Below, piece by piece: positions 1 to 12,884 of a DNA stretch of 64,000 nt. The notes below the pieces were generated by a model. The model was not told where the DNA came from. It worked only from the letters and a program-made list of their open reading frames with translations, and did not search any database. Position 1 is the stretch's first letter, and the number at the start of each line of letters is the position of its first letter. The stretch comes from Aphrophora alni. Its lineage: Eukaryota > Arthropoda > Insecta > Hemiptera > Aphrophoridae. The DNA lies in contig OY740771.1 in the NCBI GenBank assembly GCA_963513935.1, positions 19,141,349-19,205,348 of the forward strand. The letters run 5' to 3'. The translations under genes and the position numbers were made by a program.

Positions 1-3000
1 ATTATGTTATCGAATAGGCAGATGTATAACAATGAATTTATTTACTATTATTAACGAATTTTTCGCGATCATTCTGTTAGAGTATTCAATAGCTAGGGGT
101 TAAAAAAAAAAAAAAAAGAGTGAAAGTTTCTGGTGCTTTTAAGAATCATTCGTTACGATTGCACCAATTTGGAAAATGTTTATCGAATTAGAAACTCCTA
201 GACAGTGTCTCACAGTTTTACATAAAATGACGATAACAGTTATAATATATTTGTCAAATATTTATGTACGTATTGCCTACAATATGATTTAAGATTTGTG
301 TAAGCTATGAATGATTATAAAAATTTGAAAAGAAATTTAAAAATCTTGAAAATTATTGGAGTTGATGTTATGTTTTATGAATTGAAGAATCACAGTCTGT
401 TGGGAAAAAGTTTGAAATTTAATGTCCATGTAGTCTTAATTAATTTTAGTCGTTCCCAAGGATTGTCTTTCCCTTGATGTTTTTCGGATTAACTTGATAT
501 CCGAAAGCTGTTACGTGCTGCTTCGTCCCTCAACGAAGTTGTCTTATATAACCTAAGTAACATCACCAATCTGCTACCTATAGGCGACCATCTACTGTAA
601 CATTGGTTGTCACTCTACTACTATACCATTGGTTAGTTTCCATAGAAAATGGAGTTAATTAAAAAAAATGTGAGCTGAAGTTAAGAATGTACTGAAATAA
701 TTTTCGTGCTATCAAAAATGTATTCACGTACACTTACCCTCTATACAAAACATTTGTTTAATTTTGTTTCAGTGAAGGAATAAGGAAACTTTAGGTTCAA
801 GAAAATGGAAAAGCTAAAAGGATTAAAAGCTAAACACTTACAAGTGGTGGATAAACCAATCTTGTCTTGGCTTCAAGGTGGAGGCGGGGGTATCAATTAA
901 AACTGTTAATTGCAAAGGGTTCAAGCAGAAACACCCCTCGCCGCTCATCCCCCGATTCAGTCTAGTTTTGATCTTGAAAGTAATTAATTGCTTGTGGGAA
1001 ATACAGTATTACAAGGTGTTAGTATGTTATACAAAAATAAGGGTAGTTCTATTAATATAGAGGAGTGAAACTTTCTCTGCAGCATTTGATAGTTTTATTG
1101 ATTAATCACTCATAGACTGACTTAAGTGAACACGGGTGTGACAATTCCGATGACCAGGAGCCGAATCTACACATATCTCTTTGTCTTAGTGTATCCCTCT
1201 CTTTCTAGTATCACTCTTCTTCTTTTCCTAACGGTAAAACTAATATTGCTTTTAAAGAGAATTTCAGATGAAGCAACATTTATATTATGTGTTTACCCTA
1301 ACTATTTTAATTTCTAGAATTATAACGGGGTACTTGGTGGTCATGATAAAATGGCTAACAGTGGGAAAGCCTATCTGAACCACCAGGTTTTTGTAAATCA
1401 GGTCCCCGGATCGACATTTGAATATAATTACTTAACCCTAACGAACCTGTCAAACCAGGTTTGATAAATAATTAAAGAGAAATAACAATAAGGGGACATT
1501 TATTTTAACTTTTCAATTTCAGTAGACTCACCTTAAACCTATTTTTACGCCATTTTTAGGTCTTTCAGTCCATAGAACTAGAAAACTACCACAACCATAG
1601 TTTACACTGGTTAAAAGGTCGGGAAAAACCAGAACGCCACGAACCTCGGTAATTTATAACGACAATGTAATAATTATAACAACCGGCGAAATAAAAATGT
1701 GGAACCAAATTAACGGCCGGCAATCTTGTTCTAGGTTCGAGACTCGACTGCTCCTTTCGCTGGACTCGTTCGTAGTCGCTTGCGGAATACTGGTCCACTT
1801 TCTACGCTAAATGAAGATACACCTTCATGTGTGGTTTCGTGGTACATCGGGGTGAATCGGGACCATTTATCAACTTAATCAGACCACTTCACAAAAGGTA
1901 AACCAAATATTTATATAAACAATTAAACAAACCGTTGTTGGATTTAATTCACTAAAATGACATCTACTTTATCAATCTGTTCTCGTGAGGAGCAGTGGAC
2001 AAATGATTGATATGCAAAGAAGCCCGATTTGGTAGAGCAGCAGGTAAAGTTAGTTCAGAATAAAGTTGGTTTACCACACCAGAGGAAGGATAATGAACCA
2101 TATTCTAAGAAAGGTCGTGGCAGGTGAATTTGAGGAAAATTGAGGTTGGGAAATCAACTTTACAATGTTAAACAAAAGTAAGTTAGGTAAAGTTAAATAT
2201 TGTTAGTTTCATTATTTATTAAGAAGGAATTAAAATAAAAGTGTCTTATCGTGATTTTATCACTCACGAAATAGCTGATATTTGAAAAAACCTTTTAAAC
2301 TGAATTTGATTCCAAGGGTCCTTATCAAAGTCTCTATGTATTTCATCAAAATTTATACCAATATATTTTACTAAATTTTAATACATAATTATATTTTATT
2401 ACCAAGAGTGTCACAAATCTGTTTAATATACAAAATAAAATGTTCGCAAATATTTTACAAACTTTCCACAAACCAAATAGCAGTCAGGTTCAAATATAAA
2501 GAAGAACATTTCATTCTGAAAACCTTATTTTATTACATAAACTTTTTTTTTTCAAAGATGGCGGTAATAGTTCTTTTACCCTTTTGACTGAAAACTACCG
2601 AACTGAATTTTTGAAAAAAAAAAAAAAGAAAAAAAGTTTGATTGATCTTTATTTGGTTTTGGGTATGATTGAGAAAGTTTATTTCATCCGTTACCCAACA
2701 AATAAATTTACAAATTTATTAACAGCTAATTCATATTCTTCAAATTAAAATTATTTTCGTGGTTATATTAATCCAACTATGTTTTAAGAAACGTATATAA
2801 ACTGATAGAAGAAATTCCATAACTAAAATTAAAGTATCGGTAACTTTGTTAAGTTAGTATATTGTAAATTAAAAATACAATCTCAAAGTTTTTTTTGTTT
2901 GGTTGAGATCGACTTATCAATTAAAAGATCCAGTTCCTTTCGTTATACAGTTATTTTATTCTTAATAACAAATCTTTGTTTTAGTACAGTCATATTTTAT

Positions 3001-3350
3001 TACAATTTTTAACTTGATATTGTTAATCTGTTACCTTATCCAGTGTACAAAGTTTAGTAACAGTAAAAAATCTCAACTTCCGTTTTTTGACTGTTTATGG
3101 CCCTAGGAAACTGAAAATGTATTTTTTGATATGACGTCCTTTAGTCGTCTTTGTCGTCTGTGTAAGGATGATATTGGCAACAAAAAAATGATGGGAAACA
3201 TGAAATTTGCTGAAGATGACTACAGTGTACTTACGTAGAATCGTATTGAATAATTAAAATTATTATTAACATAAAACAAATCTTGCATAATTATTGCAGC
3301 TCTAGATTTTAATAAATTAATCTATGAAGTAAATATTAATAAATGACTAG
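1..3350. other. AT-rich DNA without a clear gene
   Basis: Apart from the small interrupted ORF at 1957-2127, I see only short chance frames. A GC-richer patch (1600-1860) has a 70-residue minus frame without recognisable motifs. 1100-1215 may be a very diverged copy of the dispersed 150-bp repeat. Confidence 0.6.
1957..2127 (+). pseudogene. Small ORF with one in-frame TGA, unrecognised, possible exon relic
   Basis: From ATG at 1957 the frame runs 17 codons to TGA (2008-2010), then 38 further codons without a stop to TGA (2125-2127). The second part is rich in Lys, Gln, Arg and Glu and ends in a basic Ser-Lys-Lys-Gly-Arg-Gly-Arg. That composition is unlike the hydrophobic chance frames of this AT-rich DNA. 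GTGAAT overlapping the end could be a splice donor. I do not recognise the protein. It may be a decayed exon or chance. Confidence 0.25.
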
Positions 3351-3520
3351 TGAAAGTACAATACCTTTTTATTTTTGATCAGTCATTGACCTCATTCAAA
3401 TTTGGCTGACGCGTTTCGGGAATTCTATCCCATCATCAGATGAACCTTAATCACATGTTATTAAGTGATCACTGTAAACATGACGAATAAAAAATAAAAA
3501 GTTATTGTACTTTAACATTT
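3351..3520 (-). mobile_element. Short inverted-repeat element carrying hammerhead core (a)
   Basis: Arms of about 35 bases at 3351-3386 and 3478-3520 are imperfect inverted copies (AAAGTACAATA on one side, its complement on the other). They bracket a minus-strand hammerhead-like core. The element starts about 200 bases downstream of the knottin gene stop, in the same transcriptional orientation. No target-site duplication could be fixed by eye. Confidence 0.55.
3408..3439 (-). ncRNA. Hammerhead-ribozyme-like core (a)
   Basis: The minus strand reads CTGATGA (3433-3439), a TGGGA...TTCCC stem II, then GAAACGCGTC. The last part gives the minimal stem III (A-U, C-G, loop GC) and a GUC cleavage site after base 3408. 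All core bases are intact. Stem I is weak: only the first A-T pair forms next to the core. It may be decayed, or may need the distant arms or another copy to pair. Confidence 0.55.
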
Positions 3521-3693
3521 ATTTTATTCGATAGTGACCTGGATACTTGAAAGTGAAAATGAATTCAATCACTAGTGATTTACACCCCCAGCAAGTAATC
3601 GGTTTGCAGGTCGAATCAGGCAGACGTCTTCTATTAGTTTATGCGTTTACAAGATTAAAATGCACACAATTTAAATCTTTAGTGATTTGTAAT

Positions 3694-3699
3694 TTTATT
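3694..3699 (-). terminator. Polyadenylation signal AATAAA of the knottin-like gene
   Basis: AATAAA occurs on the minus strand 16 bases after the TAG stop (3716-3718). It implies a very short 3' UTR. No other AATAAA was noted between the stop and the inverted-repeat element at 3351-3520. Confidence 0.45.
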
Positions 3700-3715
3700 T
3701 TTTAGGTAAAACATA

Positions 3716-6700
3716 CTAAACTAATTCTGCAGGGTCTGAATTTGGAAATAACCAGGGATAAGGATGTAATTTCATTTGACAAGTTCCAAAAGAACCTAGA
3801 TAGCTGCAGTAATATCCAGGGCAGCAGTTATATCTTGTAAATTCACCACACTGAAACAAACCATACATTGTGTAAAACATATAGTTAATATTCAAATAGA
3901 CATCAAATTAAAATATTAAATACTAACTATATATCTACAACAAACAAAAGAGCAGTTTGAAGAATATAGGGAAGAATCCCAACTCCTACTACATTGACAA
4001 GTAGAGCGGTATGAAAGAACAAAAGTATTGCCGGTAACTGGAAAGATGTTGGTGGGGTGGCAGCTTGGTCATGCGCATAGGCTTGTTATTGTGTTTGTTG
4101 TAAGACTGTAATAAGCACAATATAAACTCTCTCCATTATACATATGCAGAGACACAAAATAAACTAAAAACAGGCAGCTTATTGTTATAATGATGTTTCA
4201 CATTGAATGTCTATAAACACAAATACATATTTTCGTAAATACTGCAGTAAAGCCATTCAATTGTAAAGTGACACTGTACAGAAATTCTGAGCCATATTTT
4301 TGAGCATGATTTGAAGGTAATTTTTTTAAAACTAATAACTACTTCCTTATCGAATAACATGGATTGGAGCTGTAATTATCTCAGTTAATACATCACGTTT
4401 ACTTGAAAGCATCTACTATGAATATCTCAAAGTAAATCAATAAATATTTTAAATAAAAATGGTTTGGTTGAAGATGGGAATAAAATGCCACTATTTATTT
4501 TTGATTTAATTGACATTTTCACGTTTATTTGATGTTACATTGTTTTTTTAAAGAAACATATTTTTTATTACTGAATATTAATCCCCCTCCCAAATAAATG
4601 TCGTAAGAAACATTTTTTTATCTGAATAATTTTTTTAAGATATTTGTTTGATAAATAGTTATTTTTAAATATTTTGAGGATATTCAAGTGTGAAAAGTCA
4701 TGAATCGTAAAAGTGTTTACATATTTTGTAACGTTACGGTTATTAGTTTGTGATTATCTAATCTCTAAATTTTAAGATGAAAAACAAAGTTCAATACTTT
4801 TATGAAAATTGACGTGGAAATCTAAGTTCTTTAAAAATATGTCTTTCTATTGCTATATTTTTTACAGTTTAAAAAGTAAAGTTTAAACAAATAAAAAAAA
4901 AAAAAAAATTGTAAAGTAAAATAAGATTCCGTAAAGAAAAAAATAATAATAATAAAAATAAAATAAATACAAATTATTCATGAAAACAAAGTTGACCTCT
5001 ATTTATCAACTGGACTTTATTTTTCCAGATATTCTTGTTACATGTTTTCTAATTTAACACATAGTGTATTTAAACGTTAACCTCCCTCAGTGCGCTTTAG
5101 TGGGTACGTATTGACAATCCCGAGGGACTTAGATGGAACTATTCCTCATTTCATATAGTCTTGGAATACATCTCTTTAATCAGATCTCTTGACCACCGGA
5201 TGTTGTCTGGTCAGTACATCGTATTCCCCTCTAGTAATTTTTTTGTTTGTTTTAATTTTATTGTTTGGTGTACAAAAACAGCTAAGCTGCATGCAGTATA
5301 CATAAGATTTGTGATACTATATATCATACAAAATTTCTCCTTCTTATGATACAGTAAATTTATAAAAAAACAACAACACACATTACACAGATACTGAAAT
5401 AAGGAACAAAACAACAACAGGCCTACATCTCAAAATATCCTCTACTGGTTTGGTACCAACCGATTAAAATGCCTGTTTAGTGAGGTAATCATTTAAGTTA
5501 TTTTCAAACTTTCTAAATAAATTAATCTCTTTCAAATACTGAGGTAGTCCATTGTACAACTTCAAACTCGAGTAGCATACAACATGTTCATATATTTTTA
5601 GTCATCTTCAAAGTCCACGCTCCACCGAGTTAGTCCTTTAAAAATCCCAAAACTCCAAATGTTTTACATCCTAACATTTTTTTCACTACACACCTAAATT
5701 CTATGCACCTTTCTGAATATAATGATATATAGAACTTTTGTATAAAATATATATTACTATTTTTGGTAAATTTTTAAAAATAAAATGATCAATTTATCTT
5801 TTTCTATAAAATATTTTTTTAAAATTTTGAAAATGTAACAAATTTTTTTCCCCCTAAATATATTGACAAATATTACACAAAACTTTTGTATAACTTAGAA
5901 AAAGGTGGTAAGCTATTGATTTTGGATGATACAGGTTTTTCTGAAAAATGATAACATCATTTTTTGACATGTAACATACTTACTCCAAAACCGATTCAAA
6001 ATTTTTTATTTTATTACATAGATGAATTCTATGCATCTTTCTGAGAAAAATGATGTTTTATAAGTTTGGTTTTGTATAAAAATAATATTTTTTATTAATT
6101 TTTAAACAAACGAAGAAAATTAACATTCGCCGCTTCTAGGGTTTGTTTTTTTATTTCAGTAATATATTGACAACTTCAGTAAAGCGAGTAGCCTGAAGAT
6201 GGAGTAGATATTCCGAAACGTTAGAAGCGAAAACGAATTCATGTGACGAATATGAAAAAAAGGTAAATTATGTTGTTACTATTTTCATATTTGTTTAAGG
6301 CGATAATAATAGATTACGCATTTTCTTATAATTTTCAAAAACAGTATGTTATATTTTTTAATGACAAAGTTGATATACGATTTAAACGCTAATAAGAAGT
6401 GAAGACTTTTTAAAATTTTTGTATTAATTCTTCGTTTTTAACAATTGCTACCGCTTACAGAGAAATCTACGACCTCCAATAATTTTGAAAACCTATCGTA
6501 ATTATTAGAGTATTCAAGGGATAAGGGCCTCTACTTCATATATATTTATCCTTTTTTATACCGTAAAAACAGAGAGATATTTCGTCTTGAAAACAAAAAT
6601 TTTACAAATTATGTAGGCGTTCTATAAACAACAATAAAAGAACAAACTCCGAAAAAATATCCCTAAATAAACAAGTAGAAAGTAAACAAGCCTCTAAACA

Positions 6701-8523
6701 ATCGCAGCAGTTGATTTTGTTATGTGGCCTGTGGCTTATGAATTATCACTCACTCACCCCCAAAATATTCAATTAAGAGCTTAAACTTACTTTGCTTTTA
6801 CCATAAACACGTCACTAGCATAATTAGTATTACATTAAAATATAATGTTTATAATGGCAATCAAGATTAATTATGTTTTTTTGTGAATTATACCTGAACT
6901 ATGATATAATTAATTATACTAGCGTTTTTGCACACGCGTTTGAGTTATCAATCTTCGCTTTTCACTAAAATGTGAACTCAATCGGTAGAGAAGATTTTGA
7001 GAAATTCAGTTATTTTTTAACTGCTCCATGATAGGGTTTTTGGTGTTTTACCCGTAACCACGAACGAGAGCAAGCTTACAAAAATTGACAACTGCGTAAT
7101 TCTGTAGATAAATTGTGACTTTTGAATAGCTGTTAATACTGTCAAAGCACGAAATAAAGAAACTAATTTATTTGTCCTTAATATTGTTACTTCTTTGAAT
7201 GCATGCTGTTATCAATTTTTGTAATTCAAAGTTTATAATAAATACAATTTAAAAAAAGTTAAAGTCCACTTTTTGAGTATTTTATGATAAAAAAATGTTT
7301 CTTTTTGGACGTGTTATTTATGGATACTGCATAAAAGAAATAACTCGTAGGTCTATCATAATGTTTTGTATGTTCTTGATAATTACCAATTTTTGTCGTA
7401 TTAGGTTTATAACGCTAACTTAATAATTTCTCAAGGTACAGAATAATTTAAAAATTCATTTTATTTGTCATTTAAAATATAAATTTTTTGTCTCTTATAA
7501 AATTTTCGTAAAATTTACGGTTTCTGAGGTAGCCTATTTATCTTTTACAAATTTCGCCATTTGGAATATTAATATAGTAAAGTTTTGAATTTTTGTATAC
7601 TGATTACAAAATAGTATAAACAATGCGCATACTAAATTTAAACTCATGATCTTATTAACTTCAAAAGTTACCATTTATTTTTTAAACGCAAAATGGCCGA
7701 CAAACGAAAAACCTAGCGCCATATAAACTTTTTACATTATTTTCACTAGTAAAACTCGTCCTGGAATTCTTTACATTTCTTCGTGAAACTCCCGAATATT
7801 AAAAAAAGCATATATTTAAATATAACATCAGCTTGCTTTGTTTTTACTATAAACTAATTTCGAAATCAAGTTCTTTATAAAGGCGATCAAGGTTCATTCC
7901 TGAACGATAGTTTTCTATTACTTCAAATTAGGTACACTGGTTTAGAACATTTCTCTTTAAATTTACTTAAAATTGCAAAAAAAGATAGGTTTAATTTTGA
8001 AAAATTACACATTTAAATGTGTCATTGCTCTGCGGACGATGTTTTAGTTTTTTTAACCGATACGTCCTAAACCATATTTTTGAGGAAAGTTAATGACCAA
8101 CAGCTTTTGTTTTAACTAAATTTTAGCAACATTTTATAAAAATTGTTAATGCCGATTAGAAAATTGAAATTATGAATTATTAAAAGATTCTTTAAAAACA
8201 ATCGAGTATCAAATTTAGTCAAAATTGGTCCAATTTAAACCGTAGAGGTTTGGAGCACCGTAAAATACATTGTAGCCGCGAAGAGCTTTATATCTATCGA
8301 TGACAAAAGTTTTTTAACAAAATGTGCGTATCAGGTAATCTTTACTAATAACAATTTGATAAATTTAACACTCAAATTTAATCTGATATGTAACTGTTAA
8401 CGTTTTTCAATTAGTATTAAAATTTACAATATTTAAACTTACAATTCTCCATAAACAAGCTTCTCCTTCACCAATATACATGGCGAGAACCAATACAACC
8501 AAAATGAGCGACAAATATTTCAT
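3716..8523 (-). CDS. Secreted six-cysteine knottin-like peptide, two coding exons: 8443-8523 and 3716-3850
   Basis: Exon 1 encodes 27 residues: Met-Lys, a hydrophobic Leu/Val/Ile core at residues 4-17 (signal peptide), then Gly-Glu-Gly-Glu-Ala and the first Cys. It ends at a consensus GTAAGT donor in phase 0. Exon 2 follows a pyrimidine-rich TTTGTTTCAG acceptor, stays in phase 0 and gives 44 residues before TAG, 71 in all. The six cysteines are residues 23, 28, 36, 37, 42 and 51, spacing C-X4-C-X7-C-C-X4-C-X8-C, which fits the inhibitor-cystine-knot pattern with adjacent Cys 3 and 4. A proline-rich tail of 20 residues follows the last Cys. Secretion and the knot fold are inferred from family knowledge. 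Arthropod knottins include ion-channel toxins, neuroendocrine peptides and antimicrobials, and nothing here decides between them. The long intron holds repeats only. Exon 1 could also have alternative partners outside the exons recognised. Confidence 0.82.
5082..5200 (+). repeat. Dispersed 150-bp repeat, copy 1
   Basis: Contains CCTCCCTCAG, ATTGACAATCCCGAGGGAC, a TAGTCTTGG block and CAGATCTCTTGACCA, shared with the copies at 16303, 34752 and elsewhere. It lies inside the knottin gene intron, antisense to the gene. Confidence 0.6.
6193..6222 (+). ncRNA. Hammerhead-ribozyme-like core (b)
   Basis: CTGAAGA at 6193-6199 (core position 7 may be any base) is followed by a GGA...TCC stem II and GAAACGTTA. 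The minimal stem III/cleavage segment is altered relative to GAAACGCGTC, and stem I pairing is poor. A short inverted match (CGCTTCTA near 6130 and TAGAAGCG near 6222) flanks it. It is antisense within the knottin gene intron and is probably a decayed copy. Confidence 0.4.
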
Positions 8524-8575
8524 GATTGCTGATGAATAAATGAGCTTCACTGGATGTTTTAGCTAATCACAATAC

Positions 8576-8607
8576 TGAAAATAGTCTGAAATAAATTGGG
8601 TTATATA
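8576..8607 (-). promoter_or_regulatory. Core promoter of the knottin-like gene: TATA box plus TCAGT initiator
   Basis: Reading the minus strand, TATATAA lies at 8601-8607. An arthropod-type initiator TCAGT lies at 8574-8578, with its A at 8576. The distance from the first T of the TATA box to that A is 31 bases, the usual TATA-to-start spacing. The predicted 5' UTR is then about 53 bases to the ATG at 8521-8523. A TTTATTTCAG just upstream of the initiator could instead be a splice acceptor for a 5' UTR exon. Confidence 0.6.
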
Positions 8608-8609
8608 AA

Positions 8610-9511
8610 CAGTAATGTATCTAAGAAGATTTATAAAAATGTTTGTTTTTTGAAGACGCAGATGTTTTTTGTTTATTTGACGTAGCTTTGAGGTTGCGTT
8701 AACGTTATTTAACCTGAACTGAACACAAGGTGAATAAGAAAAACAATAGATAAGGAATATAAATTACGTATTATTACCTACGTTATCAGAAAAACAATTT
8801 GCGAAACAACAGATAACGACGTCATGAAGTTTTATTATCTACTAAATAATAATTTTAGATTTTTATGCAGTCAAGCGAACTTTTGCAATGATAAAAGCAT
8901 TTAATATTGGTTGCATTTGTTACAAAATATTTGTTAAGGTAGTAAAATATGACACTCAAATTATTTACTTAACACTATCAACTCCATGCGTTTGCCTAGA
9001 GACAATTTTCTATGGTTCTGAGTAAAAATTGTAACAAAAAAGACATTACTGTAATTTTTAAATAACAATAAAAAGTCGATTTATGTTTATTACTAAGTGT
9101 TACATTTTTTAAATACCTTGAATTGTGTTGAAAAAAATTCTGCAACAACTGCAGAAATAACAAGACTACGTTACTTTGGGAAACGTCAATAATGAAGTTA
9201 GGATGTAATTTATGTAAAGAGTTAAAATCAGTCATAAAAATCTGCCAAAAATATCACACATTCAATTATTTTTGTTTTATGATAACATATTTCCTTTAAT
9301 TTACTAAGCTTCTATTAAAAATATTTTAAATGTCTCTTAAATCTATTTCACTCCGTAGCAATAAACACAAGTATTTTGTTCATGTATAAAATATATTTAC
9401 TTAGAACCTACGATAAATTAAATATTATTTTAAAAAAATTAGAATTCACTTCATTTATTCACAATTTTACCAAATAACAGTAGGTTCCCTTTAAAAGTAA
9501 CAAAGAGGAAC
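8610..9511. other. Upstream flank of the knottin-like gene
   Basis: AT-rich sequence between the promoter and the 46-bp satellite. The 79-residue minus frame at 8996-9235 has no recognisable motif. Confidence 0.55.
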
Positions 9512-10800
9512 TATATTATACAACAATCAACACCATAGAAAGTTCAATACATAACAAAATATTATACAACAATCAACACCATAGAAAGTTCATTATATAA
9601 CAAAATATTATACAACAATCAACACCATAGAAAGTTCAATATATAACAAAATATACAACAACCGCCACCATAGAAAGTTCAATACATAACAAAATATTAT
9701 ACAACAATCAACACCATAGAAATTTCATTATATAACAAAATATTATACAACATTCAACACCATAGAAAGTTCATTATATAACAAAATATTATACAACATT
9801 CAACACCATAGAAAGTTCAATATATAACAAAATATATACAACAATCAACACCATAGAAAGTTCAATACATAACAAAATATTATACAAAATATCAACACCA
9901 AAGATAGTTCAATATACTGTATAACAAAATATACAACAATTAATTCCATATAAAGACCCATATAAAAAAAAAATTATACAACAATCAACACCACAGATAG
10001 TTCAACCTACTTTCTAACAAAATATACAACAATTAATTCCATAGAATGTTCAATACATAACAAATTGTTATACAACAATCAACATCATAGGAAAACTCAT
10101 TACATAACATATTTATTACACAACAATTAATACCATAGTTCAATACATAACAAATTGTTATACAACAATCAACATCATAGGAAAACTCAATACATAAATT
10201 TATTACACAGCAATTAATACCATAGTTCAATACATAACAAATTGTTATACAACAATAAACATCATATTAAAGCTCAATACATAACAAATTTATTATACAA
10301 CAATTAACACCATAGAAAGTTCAATATATAACAAATTGTTATACAACAATCAACATCATATTAAAGCTCAATACATAACAAATTTATTATACAACAATTA
10401 ACACCATAGAAAGTTCAATACATAACAAATTTATTATACAACAATTAACACAATAGAAAGTTCAATACATAACAAATTTATTATACAACAATTAACACAA
10501 TAGAAAGTTCAATACATAACAAATTTGTTATACAACAATTAACACAATAGAAAGTTCAATACATAACAAATTTATTATACAAAAATTAACACCATAGAAA
10601 GTTCAATACATAACAAATAAATTATGAAACAATTAACACAATAGAAAGTTCAATACTTAACAAATTTATTATACAAAAATTAACACCATAGAAAGTTCAA
10701 TACATAACAAATTTATTATACAAAAATTAACACCATAGAAAGTTCAATACATAACAAATTTATTATACAAAAATTATCACCATAGAAAGTTCAATACTTA
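9512..10800. repeat. 46-bp tandem satellite, about 28 units
   Basis: Unit: a block starting CAACAATCAACACCATAG, then AAAGTTCAATACATAACA and an AT-rich end. Successive starts at 9521 and 9567 give 46 bases. Early units carry ACAAAATATTATA, later ones ACAAATTTATTATA, so the array has two variant domains with a less regular part near 9880-10260. The minus-strand frame at 10033-10230 is a repeat artefact. The array begins about 0.9 kb upstream of the knottin gene promoter. Confidence 0.95.
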
Positions 10801-12884
10801 AGCAAGGATTAAATTAACATTCGTAAACAAAGGCATAAAAACGCGTCAGTAAGTTAGAACAGTTGTTTAAAGAAATAATGATCATTTTTTATTGTCTATA
10901 TATAAGGTGGAACATTTGTTTAGTTATTGGGAAACTCTGAGTCGATCACTATTCTTCAGAGTCGCACCTCACGCGGGAATCCATTTTAAATCAACTAATT
11001 ATTAAACCTCAAAACGATTTTAATGATTCTTTCTATTCTAAATAACGTCTTAATTATGTTCCAATTGCGATGGTGATAAAATGTGTGTTGTTGATGAAAT
11101 CTAAAAATATTTTAGAGAATATAAATTCCTTCCCAATCGCTATTAAAAAGTTATTAAAATTTTGGAACTACAGATTTAAAAAAAGTGTTAAATTTTGATT
11201 AGAGATTAAATCGTATCCTACCTTGGTCACCGATGAAAACAAAAACTGTTATCGCTGAAAATATAAGAAAATATTCACATAAATTTTGATAGCATATTTC
11301 TTATTTTCAGCAGCAATAAGGGTTACAACTGAGTTGAGTTCAAAAACATGTTTATTTCTAATGAGCGCATAAAGCATACCAATTTTGTTAGTGACAACGC
11401 ATTTAAAATGCTCTAAGTCGTTATTTCTGGTTTTCGTATTACCTGGGGAAATATTATTGTAACTTCGGAATTACTGGACCGATTTTAATGAAACATATAT
11501 TAACCTCTCACGATCGTTACCTTTATAGGAAAGAAATAGTATGATAATCGGATATGCAGTTTTCTAGTTATAAGCTCACAAACAACAGACAGGCAGAGAT
11601 ATGTGTTATAATAGTCTATATAAATAGCAACACACCTTTAAACGGTGTTCTACAGATAGGGATTAGCACATTTTTTCCTAATTGGGTTAGCCACACACTT
11701 AGCATGTTTGTGTTGTCCTCCATTTTGAAGTATACATTTTAGTTTCCTAAATCATGAAATATATTTTGAAATGTTGTATGTCGTCTGTCTTATATCAATT
11801 GCTCTACAACCCAAACACTTGGACCGATTTTAATCAAATTTTGTAATTGGGCGTAGAAAAAAAAAGAAAGTTACGATTTTATCGAAATCGATTCCAACAA
11901 TTTTTTTGAAATATCTTTAAGGACCAAAAAAAATTATTTTGTTTTTCTGTTCAAAAATTCTCATTAGTGAGTAATGTGTAAAAAAACGACAACAAATAAA
12001 TCGACAATGGGGCTGTTATGGAGGGCATAATTTCTTATAATCGTCTCTACTGACTACGTTCAAATATTAGTGAAATATTAAGAATAATAATAAATGTATA
12101 ATTGAAAGTAAAAAAAAAAAAAAAAAAAAAAATCTATCTGAATCAAATACAATTTACACTGTTTATAACAAAATAGAAGCAAACACACCCCCTATTGAAA
12201 ATACTTTGAAGTATGGTATCTATGGTTTTTATTTTTGGATAGAAAACTACCAAACTAACATTTGTGTTGGGGATTAGTTTCGACGTTTTTATTTCGTTTG
12301 GATATTAAAAAAAAATTGAATTGAATTGTCTTTACTTTGGGGCGAAGTTAGGACTGTATAGTCCTCCTACCGGCTAATCAAATAACTTAACATGGATATG
12401 AGTGATTGAGCATGTTTGTGCAGTGTTTTTGTAACATTTATTTATTTAAAACATGCCCTTTACAGAGTGTTGGATTACGCTATAATTCCCACTGTAGTTT
12501 ACAATTCCCACTGGTGTACTTCGGTTGTAAACAGTCCCTACAGAACTTAATAGAGAAATCGGTCTTTTATAGGGTTTTGAATGTTCCCTGTTGGTTAGTC
12601 ATGAAATAAGACTGATCGATGGCTATCTTATATTACACATACCAAAACACTCTGGATTTGCACATTTTATCAACAAAACATTTTACTCTCAATCGTATAT
12701 GCTGAAATTATATTGTATTTCTTTCTGTCCATGAAAAATGTATATGTATAAAAAAAGTTTTCTTGTTATTTTAGTGTAAGAAATAAAATTTTTAATTGAA
12801 AAATTGAATTGAGGAAAATAATTCCCAGAACTATGTATCTCCAATAATTTTCAAACACAAACACTTGGACTTTAAAATACAGTC
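10801..12884. other. AT-rich DNA with fragments of an ancient repeat
   Basis: Around 11460-11590, 11805-11890 and 12845-12870 the phrase ACACTTGGACCGATTTTAAT or a variant recurs. A reverse-strand relative lies at 17815-17875. This looks like the remains of a dispersed repeat. No gene is seen. Confidence 0.5.

Larger units (their letters stand above)
3851..8442 (-). other. Intron of the knottin-like gene
   Basis: It begins with GTAAGT (8437-8442) and ends with TTTGTTTCAG next to 3851. It is AT-rich, with A and T runs (4890-4910, 5810-5860), one copy of the dispersed 150-bp repeat (5082-5200) and one hammerhead-like core on the opposite strand (6193-6222). I see no additional coding exon. Its length (4592 bases) against coding exons of 81 and 135 bases suggests growth by repeat insertion. 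Confidence 0.75.

Noticed and set aside
10033..10230. 65-residue Cys-rich minus-strand frame with an internal repeat
   Set aside because: A direct translation of the 46-bp satellite. It has no signal peptide and no splice context.
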